A stretch of 54,704 nucleotides of DNA from JAJZOM01 sp046703545 (GTDB lineage: Archaea > Thermoplasmatota > Thermoplasmata > Thermoplasmatales > Thermoplasmataceae): NCBI GenBank assembly GCA_046703545.1, contig JBJKSX010000017.1, positions 1-54,704 on the forward strand. Direction: 5' to 3'. The notes under the pieces were generated by a model. It was not told the origin of the DNA. It made no database searches and saw nothing but the letters and a program-made list of their open reading frames with translations. The position numbers and the translations under genes were made by a program. Below are positions 17,180 through 25,504 of this stretch, piece by piece. The first letter of the stretch is position 1; each line of letters begins with the position of its first letter.

Positions 17180-17776
17180 TTGGTAAAGGTAAGCTACAGT
17201 CCGCCACCCAAGAAACAGAAGAAAGGCGGCAGGTTAAAAGCAGTTTCAAAATCCAAGCCATTTTTGCTCGGCATAGCCATAATTGCGGTGGGAGTCATCA
17301 TAGTTGCCGCTTCATTTCATGTCCAGAGCGGCAATTCCTATATCCGACAGACCACAAGCAAGACCTTTGCCGTATCAGACGCCGTGGCAAACACATACAA
17401 ATTCACCCTGAAGTCAAACACCTCCGCCCAGATGAAGTTCACAATGCCCCTGAACGACTCGGTGCATTACTATGTCAGCGACCAGGTGGGGGTCTATGGG
17501 CTACCGCACTCTATTTTTGGGGGCAACGTCGAAAACAACTCAATTGTCAACATTTCCACTTATGTGAACATGTCCGCCATTGCAAACAACACGTTCTACA
17601 TATTGACAATCAACTCATATTCCAACCAGTCGTTCAACGTGACAGTGGCCCTGTTGCAGGAGAAAGCCATCCCCTCCTCGGTGAACAACAATCTTGTTGA
17701 GATCGGGGCGATTGTAACCATTGCAGGAATAGCCCTGACATGGGTTTCAGCAACAAGGGCACTCAAGAAAAAGTAG
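17180..17776 (+). CDS. Membrane-anchored extracytoplasmic protein with Asn-rich sequons
   Basis: A 198-residue protein starting with a TTG at 17180. A Lys-rich amino tail (PPPKKQKKGG) precedes a transmembrane helix (about residues 27-46). The extracytoplasmic domain (47-170) has many N-x-S/T sequons (NTS, NDS, NNS, NIS, NMS, NNT, NQS, NVT), suggesting N-glycosylation. A second helix (about 172-190) leads to a short basic tail, so both ends are cytosolic. No family recognised. A similarly built protein follows at 17904; the two may be surface or envelope proteins. Confidence 0.65.
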   Translation: MVKVSYSPPPKKQKKGGRLKAVSKSKPFLLGIAIIAVGVIIVAASFHVQSGNSYIRQTTSKTFAVSDAVANTYKFTLKSNTSAQMKFTMPLNDSVHYYVSDQVGVYGLPHSIFGGNVENNSIVNISTYVNMSAIANNTFYILTINSYSNQSFNVTVALLQEKAIPSSVNNNLVEIGAIVTIAGIALTWVSATRALKKK

Positions 17777-17903
17777 CCAAGGCAACTCACCGGGGTCCCT
17801 TGAGCAAATCGTTATTTTGGAAAAATATATAATTCAAAATTTTAATATAGTGTTTGAATGGGTTTACCATAACCGAGGCATTCTGATAAAAACGGGAAAG
17901 GGC

Positions 17904-18728
17904 ATGGTGAGCAAATTGAAGACCGAGGCGACTCTGGAAAGAAAACTGTGGATAATAGTCACCATAGGGCTCATCACCCTGGCGTTTCTATATTATTATG
18001 GCTACAAGGTTCGCCCAGTGGCAATGGGGTTGGCCTTAATGACCGCAACAGTTTTTCTTCTGGTTGTGGCCTTGCTAAGGAATCCCACCAAAGTGATCGT
18101 AGCCACTCTGGCAGTGTTTATAGTGCTGGGATTTCTTGCATATACAGGCAGCAGTGCCAATCATGAACCCGACATCCAGATCGCCATTGCACACAGCTCG
18201 AACACCCCAAAGGCCCTTTTCCAGAATTATTCGGGCATATCAGGCTCCCAGACATACCAGATGGCCAGCATGGGCCTGAGCAGCGTGATTTACGAGTTCA
18301 GTGTATCCCTTCTCAACGTGACATCAATACCGCTGGGAAACTCCCATGTTTTCTACATCTTCATGAACAAAACCGACCAATCCATGAATTTCCCCTATCT
18401 GGGGGATTTTGTTATGGAACCCATAGGCGCAAACTTCACACTCTTCCTGGAGATTAACGGCAGCCGCGTAGCAGATCCAGGCACCGAAATGCCTGGGACA
18501 GGGGCGACCATGGTCAAGAACGGCACTTACATGATTTATACCAATGAGTACACACCAAAGATTCCCTTTTCCACAGTGAATCAGACAGTGGCCAGGGAGA
18601 ACGGGGCAGCATATGCATCCAGCATAATCGGAGTTACTTATTCGGTTGAAGTGGTTCCCATAATAATTCTGGGCCCGTTCCATGAAGTGGGGCAGCCAAA
18701 ATGGATTTCACACACGTTTCTCTTGTGA
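17904..18728 (+). CDS. Membrane protein with extracytoplasmic carboxy domain
   Basis: A 274-residue protein. From the ATG at 17904 (preceded by GGGAAAGGG) three hydrophobic helices occupy about residues 13-95; the remaining 180 residues are polar, with several N-x-S/T sequons (NYS, NVT, NKT, NFT, NGS, NGT, NQT), probably outside the cell. The TATA-like AATATATAATT at 17824-17834 is about 75 bp upstream, giving a leader of about 50 nt; in-frame GTG (17850) or TTG (17817) starts are possible. No family recognised. It ends 15 bp before the convergent DUF35 gene. Confidence 0.62.
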   Translation: MVSKLKTEATLERKLWIIVTIGLITLAFLYYYGYKVRPVAMGLALMTATVFLLVVALLRNPTKVIVATLAVFIVLGFLAYTGSSANHEPDIQIAIAHSSNTPKALFQNYSGISGSQTYQMASMGLSSVIYEFSVSLLNVTSIPLGNSHVFYIFMNKTDQSMNFPYLGDFVMEPIGANFTLFLEINGSRVADPGTEMPGTGATMVKNGTYMIYTNEYTPKIPFSTVNQTVARENGAAYASSIIGVTYSVEVVPIIILGPFHEVGQPKWISHTFLL

Positions 18729-18743
18729 TGTGCCAAATCTCAA

Positions 18744-19037
18744 CTATTCCATCCTTGCACAGACCGGCCCTGACTCATCGTTCTTCAGCTGGATTTCCAT
18801 GCCTGGGTTCATCTCCACATCCGTCCTGCAAAAGCCCATTGAACCGCCCTCGGTCTTGAACAGGACAATGATGTACTGGTCCGGGAACGGGTCAGGAGAT
18901 GCGATTAGGGCGACGGAATCCACCACGGTGCCTTTGGAATATTCCACCGATTCGAATTTCACTGATCCGCATTCCGGGCATCTCCTTCGCCTGAAAAGAT
19001 ACTCTGAGCCGCAATCTGTGCATTTCTGGAATTCCAT
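18744..19037 (-). CDS. DUF35 OB-fold / zinc-ribbon acyl-CoA-associated protein
   Basis: A 97-residue protein with an amino-terminal rubredoxin-like zinc ribbon (CTDCG at about residues 6-10, CPECG at 20-24), then an OB-fold (GTVVDSVALIASPDPFPDQYIIVLFKTEGG). Such proteins sit beside archaeal thiolases and, in the known acetoacetyl-CoA thiolase/HMG-CoA synthase complex, form the scaffold that holds CoA intermediates. Its start abuts the stop of the thiolase gene (19038), so the pair is a translationally coupled unit. It is shorter than many DUF35 proteins (about 130 residues). Confidence 0.88.
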   Translation of the reverse strand: MEFQKCTDCGSEYLFRRRRCPECGSVKFESVEYSKGTVVDSVALIASPDPFPDQYIIVLFKTEGGSMGFCRTDVEMNPGMEIQLKNDESGPVCARME

Positions 19038-20177
19038 CTAGGCCACCTCATAAAGAATTGCCGTGGAATTGTTGCCGAATCCAGCCATGCTGAGCGAAAA
19101 CCCGGTATTGTGGTTCTTAACCTGCCTCATGCCTGCACTCCCTGTCAGCTGCAGAAAGATTTCAGCAGTCTGTGCAACGCCGCTTGCGCCAATGGGGTGC
19201 CCTTTTGAATTCAGCCCTCCGCTGGTGTTGATGGGAAGTTCCCCATTAATTGCGGTCTCACCGGATTCAAGGGCCTTCCAGCCCTCTCCTCTTTTAAAGA
19301 ATCCGACCTCCTCGGACTCAACAATCTCAAGAATCGATGCCATGTCATGGAGTTCCGCAACGTCCACCTCTTCTGGCCCCATTCCCCCTTTCCTGAAAGC
19401 CGCTTCTGATGCAAGCCTCACTGAATCTATTCTTGTGAAAGAATTCCTGGACGTAATTGATGCGGTGCCTGACGCCATTCCGGCACTCCTGATCCTGGCT
19501 GATCTTGACGTGAAGCTGGCCGCGTTCTCGTCTGAGGTGACAAGGAGGCTCACTGCACCGTCGCTGACCGGGCAGTACTCGTAGATCCTCAGGGGATCGG
19601 CGATTACCCTGGACTGCATGACCTTCTCCAGGGGAACTTCCACCTGAAAGTGGGCGTATGGATTCAAGGTGCCGTTGTGGTGGTTCTTGACAGCGACCAT
19701 TGCAATGCTTTCCCTGCTGGGGGAAAACTCCCTGATGTATGCCCTTGCCATGAAGGCTGCAAGTGAGGGAAGCGACACTCCCCCTTTCCTTTCTTCCGAA
19801 GGCAGAAGCGAGGCAATGATTCGCGTGGAATGTTTTGTAGGGTGGCCTGTCATTTTCTCCGCACCAGTGACCAGGACATTCTCTGCCTCCCCCGAATCAA
19901 CCAGTGCCTTAGCCATGAGAACAGCGGAACCACCACTTCCACTGGTGTTGTCGACCCTCACGGAAGGGGTCGAATCCATGCCCAGATGCGTGGTAAGGAG
20001 GTTGTTCAGGCCTGAAACATCATTGTATTCGCCTGAATAGGCGTTTGAAAGCACCATGAAATCGATGTCAGATCCATACTTTTCAACAATGGGAGATGCA
20101 GACTTTCCGGCGATGGATACCACATCCTCATCTCTCTTTCCGAATTTTGCAAAACTGGCTGCAACCACGGATGCCAT
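19038..20177 (-). CDS. SCP2-type thiolase-like protein with Ser at the catalytic Cys position
   Basis: A 379-residue archaeal thiolase-superfamily protein. The late catalytic motifs are intact: the His in VAELHDMASILE (about residue 278) and GGLNSKGHPIGASG (about 326-339). At the nucleophile loop the usual Val-Glu-x-x-Cys-Ala-Ser-Gly reads VRVDNTSGSGG, so residue 79 is Ser (AGT codon) rather than Cys. Without the cysteine, normal ping-pong thiolysis or Claisen condensation should fail, so it may have another activity or be structural. It is followed directly by its DUF35 partner. TATA-like GATATTTAATAA is about 26 bp upstream. Confidence 0.88.
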   Translation of the reverse strand: MASVVAASFAKFGKRDEDVVSIAGKSASPIVEKYGSDIDFMVLSNAYSGEYNDVSGLNNLLTTHLGMDSTPSVRVDNTSGSGGSAVLMAKALVDSGEAENVLVTGAEKMTGHPTKHSTRIIASLLPSEERKGGVSLPSLAAFMARAYIREFSPSRESIAMVAVKNHHNGTLNPYAHFQVEVPLEKVMQSRVIADPLRIYEYCPVSDGAVSLLVTSDENAASFTSRSARIRSAGMASGTASITSRNSFTRIDSVRLASEAAFRKGGMGPEEVDVAELHDMASILEIVESEEVGFFKRGEGWKALESGETAINGELPINTSGGLNSKGHPIGASGVAQTAEIFLQLTGSAGMRQVKNHNTGFSLSMAGFGNNSTAILYEVA

Positions 20178-20196
20178 GAGAGAATGTACCGGAAAC

Positions 20197-20208
20197 TGAA
20201 TTATTAAA
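20197..20208 (-). promoter_or_regulatory. TATA box of the thiolase-DUF35 pair
   Basis: Minus-strand ATATTTAATAAT is centred about 26 bp before the ATG at 20177, in the divergent region with the flavin oxidoreductase gene. Confidence 0.5.
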
Positions 20209-20284
20209 TATCCGCTTTAAAAACAGTGCCTGTTTTTGAAACCTGTCAATATATAATTATGAACCATGTGTTTATCCTGATTCA

Positions 20285-21946
20285 ATGAAGTTATCAGAAC
20301 CAGGAAGGATAGGAGAGGTTGAGATCAGGAACAGGCTGGTCATGGCTCCCATGATATCCAATCTTGCAAACCCTGACGGATGCACCAACGAGAATCACAT
20401 TGCATACCTCGAGGAGAGGGCTAAAGGCGGGACGGGGCTGATCATCACCGAATACACCTACGTTAACGGCATGAATTCAAGGGGCTCGAGAAATCAGGCA
20501 GGCGCATACAACCATGATTTCATACCCAAGTACAGGAGGCTTACAGAAAGGGTCCACTCTCATGGGGCCAAGGTATTCATGCAACTTGTTCATGCTGGAG
20601 GGAAGGCCTTCCTGGACACCAACAGGAAGGGGCCAATGGCCCCCACGTCAACCGATTATGTTGGTTACACTCCCCGGGAAATGACACTGGACGACATCGA
20701 GGGAGTGAAGGAGGATTTCCTTAAAGCTGCAAAATTTGTCAAGGATGCACAATTCGATGGAATCGAGCTTCATGGAGCACACGGTTACCTGATTCAGGAA
20801 TTCCTTTCCCCCACTCTAAACCAGAGAACGGACAAGTACGGAGGCTCATTTGAAAACCGCATAAGGTTTCCACAGGAAATTGCCGAGGCCATCCGCTCAG
20901 AAATAGGCATAACCACGGGAATAAGGCTCAGCCTCTATGAAGATGACGTCGGAGGATATGGGCCGGATTATGGTTTGAAGGTAGCCGAAACACTGAAGGA
21001 GATCGACTATGCGCACTTCTCTGCTGGAAGGTTTGCACCCCCTGGGTCTTCATCCTCATTCTACGGAAACAAGGTCCACATAGCATCAAGGCTGCCGAGA
21101 AAGCCAAACATTGCAACAATCGTAGTGGGCTCTGTAACACAGAGGGCTGATGCGGAGAAGGCCCTGGAAAAATCTGATTTTGTTGCCGTTGGAAGGGGAG
21201 TTCTGGCGGATCCGTACTTCGCAACAAAGCTCCTGAACGAACCGGAAGTCCTGAGGCCTTGCATTAGGTGCAACCAGGCCTGCAGGGATCTGGGTTTTGG
21301 TGAAGTCAGATGCACCGTAAACCCTGATCTGGGGATGGAAGCCCTCAGAAAGCCCAACATCATGGGAAAGGGCGAACTAGCCATTGCAGGGGCCGGCCTG
21401 AAGGGGCTGGAGGCAGCGATCCTGGCTGCAAAGAGTGGATTTTCAGTCACTTTATACGACGAGAGGGACAGGATTGGCGGGCAGCTATTGGACATATTTG
21501 ACGTGAAAAAGAGGGAAGAGTACTCCACACTCCTGGATTACTACTCCAACGTCCTGAAAAGGCTGAACGTCAGATTTGTTCCAGGGAAGAAATACACGGG
21601 GAAAGGACTGTACTGCCTTCCCGATATCATTTACCCTGACATTGAACCGGGCGATACCGTGAGGATAGATTCAAATGTCTACAAGTACCATGACCTCGCA
21701 TTGAAACTGGCGGAGGGCCACAGGGTGATAATGTCTGAAAGGAGCCTTTCGAGCCTGGACCGCGTGAGAAGGCAGTCCTACCTGAAAATGGCCCAGGATG
21801 CAGGCATAACATTCACAGGCGATACTTCGGGCAAGTTTGACATAAGCATAAACCATAGGATGCAGTATGACATGAGGGAAGCAATGGTTGCGGGGAGAGA
21901 GGCCTTTTATAGATATGTGGAAGAGAACTCTACTGGGGCCCTTTAG
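20285..21946 (+). CDS. Old yellow enzyme-type Fe-S flavoprotein (2,4-dienoyl-CoA reductase-like), shortened
   Basis: A 553-residue relative of bacterial 2,4-dienoyl-CoA reductase (FadH type). Residues 1-320 are the FMN TIM barrel, with VMAPMISNLA, GIELHGAHGYLIQEFLSP (about 160-177), NQRTDKYGGSFENR and VAVGRGVLADP. Cysteines in CIRCNQACRDL and VRC (about 329-346) would bind [4Fe-4S]. Residues 362 onward start an FAD domain (AIAGAGLKGLEAAILAA). Full-length relatives have about 640-670 residues; here the NAD(P)-binding insert is much reduced and shows no second GxGxxG. The electron donor may therefore differ. It lies next to thiolase and CoA-transferase genes, consistent with acyl-CoA metabolism. 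Confidence 0.88.
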   Translation: MKLSEPGRIGEVEIRNRLVMAPMISNLANPDGCTNENHIAYLEERAKGGTGLIITEYTYVNGMNSRGSRNQAGAYNHDFIPKYRRLTERVHSHGAKVFMQLVHAGGKAFLDTNRKGPMAPTSTDYVGYTPREMTLDDIEGVKEDFLKAAKFVKDAQFDGIELHGAHGYLIQEFLSPTLNQRTDKYGGSFENRIRFPQEIAEAIRSEIGITTGIRLSLYEDDVGGYGPDYGLKVAETLKEIDYAHFSAGRFAPPGSSSSFYGNKVHIASRLPRKPNIATIVVGSVTQRADAEKALEKSDFVAVGRGVLADPYFATKLLNEPEVLRPCIRCNQACRDLGFGEVRCTVNPDLGMEALRKPNIMGKGELAIAGAGLKGLEAAILAAKSGFSVTLYDERDRIGGQLLDIFDVKKREEYSTLLDYYSNVLKRLNVRFVPGKKYTGKGLYCLPDIIYPDIEPGDTVRIDSNVYKYHDLALKLAEGHRVIMSERSLSSLDRVRRQSYLKMAQDAGITFTGDTSGKFDISINHRMQYDMREAMVAGREAFYRYVEENSTGAL

Positions 21947-22679
21947 AATTTTCCCTCTCCAATTTTCTTTCCATTTTTGTCCTGACCCACTTCACTTCCC
22001 TTGACTCTTCCGGGGTCAGCTCAAAGGTCTCCTTGATGTGTTCCCCGACAAATTCTGGTGGGATCTCATCCACAAGGAACACCTCATCCGTTGCCATGTA
22101 GACCTGGTGCCCGGCCCTGTTCAATCCCGACACATCAATTTCCACAACAGCGGGCTCATCGATGTGAAACATTCCCGAAACATAAGCCTGCCTTGGTGTG
22201 AGCGAGAGATGCACCCAGCTCTTGTCTGATGGGCTGATGCCGGTCTCCCGCATGAATTCAAGCTCCTCCTCCGTTGTCTGGTAATACAGGGTATCCGGCA
22301 CGTGCTCGGTGGGGAGGTCATCCATTTTCACCGGAATTGTGTGGCCGTACACAGCCCTGATTTCCTCTTTCTGGTTTATCTGGTACCTGTGCTTCGGGTC
22401 CGTGTAAACCAGAGCCTCCACGTGATAGGGGGTCAGCCACCAGAAATTCTTGCGCTGGGCCCTTATTACCGGGATTATGTTGTAAATCTTTATCCAGCCA
22501 TGATCATCAAGCCGGACCCCATAACGGTCAGGAAAATGCCTGAGCATCCCTGCCAGTATCCTGCCCACACCTTCAAGTTCACTTTCCCTCATCAGCAGCT
22601 TACCGCGGTACCCGCAAGCCGGGCATTCAGGCCCTCTGAAGGCACCATGCGATTTGCAGCTTCTCAATTCGTTTGCCAC
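21930..22679 (-). CDS. kptA: RNA 2'-phosphotransferase Tpt1/KptA with zinc-ribbon head
   Basis: A 249-residue KptA, which removes 2'-phosphate from RNA with NAD+. The amino end holds a zinc ribbon (C8, H11, CPAC at about 19-22) seen in archaeal members. Then come LRHFPDRYGVRLDDHGWI (about 46-63), the His/Arg core KHRYQINQKEEIRAVYGH (about 95-112), YYQTTEEELEFMRETGI and WVHLSLTPRQAYVSG. GTG at 22679 is the start, with GGGGAGG 8-14 bp upstream inside the prs end. The gene is 3 bp after prs. Its carboxy end overlaps the flavin oxidoreductase tail by 17 bp in the opposite sense. Confidence 0.93.
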   Translation of the reverse strand: MANELRSCKSHGAFRGPECPACGYRGKLLMRESELEGVGRILAGMLRHFPDRYGVRLDDHGWIKIYNIIPVIRAQRKNFWWLTPYHVEALVYTDPKHRYQINQKEEIRAVYGHTIPVKMDDLPTEHVPDTLYYQTTEEELEFMRETGISPSDKSWVHLSLTPRQAYVSGMFHIDEPAVVEIDVSGLNRAGHQVYMATDEVFLVDEIPPEFVGEHIKETFELTPEESREVKWVRTKMERKLERENSKGPQ

Positions 22680-22682
22680 CGG

Positions 22683-23540
22683 TCATTCCTCCCCAGATAT
22701 TACCTTTGCAATGTCCCCTGCAACAGAAACAAGGCTGTATTTGCCCGCTATTGTGTTGGTCACCACAAGGCTGTCAACAGCAGATTCGATTCTTCTGCCG
22801 GATTCCCCGTTGAACACACCATGCACAGCGCATACATTTATGCTCGATGCTCCTTGCTCTCTCAGAAGATTTGAAGCTTTAATAATTGTTCCACCGGTTG
22901 AAATCATGTCGTCCACAAGCAGGACGTTCTTCCCCTTCACCTCCACATCCGGCAGTTCCATTTTTACAGTCTTGGAGTCTATCCTGGTCTTGTCTATGTA
23001 GCAGGACGGAATCCCAAGGACATCCGCCATTTTCTTCGCCCTGTCATAGCCCCCGTCATCCGGGGACATGATAAGGTCTATATTTCTGTCGCGGAAAAAT
23101 TCACTTGTTGAATTTATAACACTGATATTGTGAAAAGGCTTGTCTGTGAAACCCTCAGTTTCAGGGTCATGCAGCTCAACCGCAACAATCCTGTCTGAAA
23201 AACGGTCCACGGATTTGGTCACAACCTTTGATGACACAGGCTCTCCAGGATTGTATATTCTGTGCTGCCTCGAGTAACCGAAGTATGGAAGCACCGCAGT
23301 AATTTTTCTTGCTCCCCCTTCCCACGACGCGTTGAGCAGAAACAGCAGCTCGAGGAAATCAGCGTCGCTCCTGATGCTTCCTATGACCGCAACCTCCTTT
23401 CCTTTCATCTCCTCGAGTATTCTTACATACAGTTCGCCATCAGGGAACCTCTTCCTTTCAACATCAGAAATCTTGGCTCCCAACTCGTCAGCAACTTTCC
23501 TTGCGAGGGATTCAGAAGTACTGGACGGGACAACTATCAT
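22683..23540 (-). CDS. prs: Ribose-phosphate pyrophosphokinase
   Basis: A 285-residue PRPP synthase, making phosphoribosyl pyrophosphate from ribose 5-phosphate and ATP. Typical motifs are FPDGELYVRI (about residues 34-43), PYFGYSRQHRIYNPGEPVSSK (about 89-109), VELHDPETEGF, SPDDGGYDRAKKMAD and the PRPP-binding NVLLVDDMISTGGTI (about 208-222). Short length fits archaeal enzymes. The ATG at 23540 is chosen over a GTG at 23546. It forms an operon with kptA. PRPP feeds nucleotide, His, Trp and NAD synthesis; coupling to NAD-using KptA may just be co-transcription. Confidence 0.95.
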   Translation of the reverse strand: MIVVPSSTSESLARKVADELGAKISDVERKRFPDGELYVRILEEMKGKEVAVIGSIRSDADFLELLFLLNASWEGGARKITAVLPYFGYSRQHRIYNPGEPVSSKVVTKSVDRFSDRIVAVELHDPETEGFTDKPFHNISVINSTSEFFRDRNIDLIMSPDDGGYDRAKKMADVLGIPSCYIDKTRIDSKTVKMELPDVEVKGKNVLLVDDMISTGGTIIKASNLLREQGASSINVCAVHGVFNGESGRRIESAVDSLVVTNTIAGKYSLVSVAGDIAKVISGEE

Positions 23541-23668
23541 GATCACTTTACCTTATGGAATATTTGTTTAAAGGTTTGTCCAAATAAATCCATGCGGAAC
23601 CGCAGTCCAATGTGTACTTTTGTCCCATTAAACTTAAATCCAAGCATGGAGATAAAGTCGGGATATCA

Positions 23669-23995
23669 ATGAGCAATCATTCGGAGTCCAACCTTGGAAT
23701 ACTGGGTGGAGTTATCGGAATAGTAATCGGGGCGCTCTCATTCATCTGGAGCAGCATCTCCTCCCTCGTTCACCTCAGACTTGAATTTGGCCTGGTCACC
23801 AGTATAATTGCGGTTCTGCTTGGATTCCTTGCCACAGTTGGAGCGGGACTGGACAGGAGAGACAGGCTATCAGGCGGAGTCTTCATGATCGTTATTGCAG
23901 TGATCGGCTTTGCAGAGATCGGCGGCCTCTATGCAATATCAAGCATTCTGGTTCTTCTGGCCGGAATTCTGGCTCTGGTGGAACACTACAGGTGA
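23669..23995 (+). CDS. Small four-helix membrane protein
   Basis: A 108-residue protein, mostly four hydrophobic helices (about residues 10-30, 36-58, 66-83, 87-104), with a polar start MSNHSESNLG and a charged hairpin DRRDRLSGG. Composition resembles small DUF4064-like membrane proteins, but a family cannot be assigned. The ATG at 23669 is preceded by CGGGAT; an upstream in-frame start at 23612 would add 19 residues lacking membrane character. It stands alone, divergent from prs. Confidence 0.62.
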   Translation: MSNHSESNLGILGGVIGIVIGALSFIWSSISSLVHLRLEFGLVTSIIAVLLGFLATVGAGLDRRDRLSGGVFMIVIAVIGFAEIGGLYAISSILVLLAGILALVEHYR

Positions 23996-24225
23996 AGTTG
24001 ACCTTCATAGAAAACAACCATCTTTTTGTGCGTCGTGCCAATTCTAAAGGCTGTAAAATGGCAGGCAAATCCTAAGGAATAATGATATGAAGTTTCAGAC
24101 GGCCTTCAGAATAGATTGAGCAAACACAAACAGAAGGCAGATGTTTCAATGGGTGCCAACAAAAAATGGAAATCATTCTATGATTTCAGTCAAATTTATG
24201 TATTAAAAATTCATATTAATTTATA

Positions 24226-24765
24226 TTGAATACTACCAAACAGAAGACGGTCTTGAGGACTTTCAGGGTTCCCGAGGATTTAAGCAATCAAATTGAAAAG
24301 GAATCTTCACAGAGGAAATCCAGTGCCAATTCCCTAGTCAATTCAATACTTCTCAAGTACTTTCAATGGGACTCCTATGCCCGACGCTTTGGTTTCGTCA
24401 GTATTACAAAAGAGACATTCAAGAGAGTTGTGGCCGGCTATGATGAAAATGAACTAATTGACATTGCCAAGGACGTTACAGCCCAGGCACTCAGGGATTT
24501 CATGGCCATCAGATTTGAAAAGCAGAGCATAAGAAGTTTTCTTGAATGCATGGAGCTGATCACTGAATACGGTTACCTTGGGGAGTTGGAGGTCAGAAAC
24601 AACGGTCCGCAATACAGAATACATCTTGCGCATTTCCTTGGTTCTGAAGTCTCACTATTCATTGGGCATGTATTTCAGGGACTTCTGCGTGACATGACCG
24701 GGATAGAGTCTGAAGTCAAATCAAGCAAGAACCAGGTGGAATTTATTTTCGATGTGAAGGAGTGA
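24226..24765 (+). CDS. Ribbon-helix-helix transcriptional regulator
   Basis: A 179-residue protein with an amino-terminal RHH/Arc-like DNA-binding domain: strand TVLRTFRVP (about residues 8-16), helix EDLSNQIEKESSQ and second helix ANSLVNSILLKYF. The remaining 130 residues, including FGFVSITKETFKRVVAGYDENEL and LAHFLGSEVSLFIGHVFQGLL, form an unrecognised sensor-like domain, as in other archaeal RHH proteins. The start is TTG at 24226. TATGTATTAAA at 24197-24207 lies about 24 bp upstream. An imperfect inverted repeat (TTCATAT/ATATTGAA, 24210-24230) overlaps the start and may be an autoregulatory site. It may control the catabolic cluster at 25.5-31.9 kb. Confidence 0.72.
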   Translation: MNTTKQKTVLRTFRVPEDLSNQIEKESSQRKSSANSLVNSILLKYFQWDSYARRFGFVSITKETFKRVVAGYDENELIDIAKDVTAQALRDFMAIRFEKQSIRSFLECMELITEYGYLGELEVRNNGPQYRIHLAHFLGSEVSLFIGHVFQGLLRDMTGIESEVKSSKNQVEFIFDVKE

Positions 24766-24884
24766 GGTTTCTGGCGCACTGATGTCAGTATTGCAGAATA
24801 GGCCGGATCCTGTCGACCTATTGACCAGGCTCTTGAACGTCGTTTGAGCAAGGATTTGCCCCACTGGTGGGACGAAATGAGTGT

Positions 24885-25235
24885 TCATTGGCCCTGTCTG
24901 GAGCAAGAAACTATAAGGTCTCTCAGATCATAGATTGACACTTTGAGTCTGTAATAAAGATCCGTCCTGACCAACAGGGTTTCCCCGTCGAAGTCCTCCA
25001 GATTGGCGGCGAAAGGTTCAGTGAGAAATACTATTGATTCCCCAAATCCTGTACAATGTTTGCCTGTCGCAGTAATTTCATCTCCGTAGTTCGTGCTGAG
25101 TGGAACAAGATGAAGTTTTGTCCCCCTGCACAGACCAGAGACCTTTGATACAAGGTGATGCTCCTTCCTGTAAAGGAATTCCCTGCAATTTCTGGTTGCC
25201 CATCGGGTATATGTGTTGTACTTATTGCTTGACAC
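24885..25235 (-). CDS. Hypothetical protein, 116 residues
   Basis: A possible gene starting with GTG at 25235. A TATA-like CTAATATTAC about 26 bp upstream on the minus strand supports it, and the carboxy half (FGESIVFLTEPFAANLEDFDG, then LYYRLKVSIYDLRDLIV) has regular protein-like hydrophobic patterning. I recognise no family. It could also be chance; if so, the stretch 24766-25504 holds no gene. It lies between the RHH regulator and the MFS transporter. Confidence 0.42.
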   Translation of the reverse strand: MSSNKYNTYTRWATRNCREFLYRKEHHLVSKVSGLCRGTKLHLVPLSTNYGDEITATGKHCTGFGESIVFLTEPFAANLEDFDGETLLVRTDLYYRLKVSIYDLRDLIVSCSRQGQ

Positions 25236-25504
25236 ATTCGCATAAATTTCGGCCGTAATATTAGTTGGACGTTTACAGCAACTCAGTTTTGATTGAATTG
25301 TATACTAAGTAATACTTTGTATAAAAAAGGGAGAACCAATCAATTGTTTGTGTGATTTGACCTACAAGGCCCTCGGGCCACTGTGGCATGCGAGAAGCCG
25401 CTGAATCGGCCTCCACTTGCTGATGCGGCAAAACCAATAAATATTTGATTTTGGAGTATAAAAGAAAGAAATTAAGTTGAAAAAAGGAAAAAATTTTGGT
25501 ATGC
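25236..25504. other. Non-coding stretch with short GC-rich inverted repeats
   Basis: No convincing protein gene. It contains a row of small inverted repeats in an otherwise AT-rich setting: GGCCC/GGGCC at 25368-25379, GCCG/CGGC at about 25394-25407 and TTGC/GCAA at about 25418-25432, followed by a poly-A block (poly-T on the minus strand) next to the MFS gene end. This could be a structured RNA or the 3' untranslated region and terminator of the MFS transcript. Confidence 0.35.
25480..25493 (-). terminator. Poly-T terminator after the MFS gene
   Basis: On the minus strand a run reading TTTTTTCCTTTTTT follows the MFS stop codon by about a dozen bases, the usual archaeal termination signal. 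Confidence 0.5.

Noticed and set aside
17173..17700. Plus-strand open frame (175 residues) overlapping the membrane protein at 17180
   Set aside because: Gln/His/Cys-rich shadow in another frame; the 17180 frame has a clear membrane-anchor architecture.
22302..22874. Plus-strand open frame (190 residues) across kptA and prs
   Set aside because: Antisense to two well-supported genes; low-complexity His/Pro/Ser pattern.
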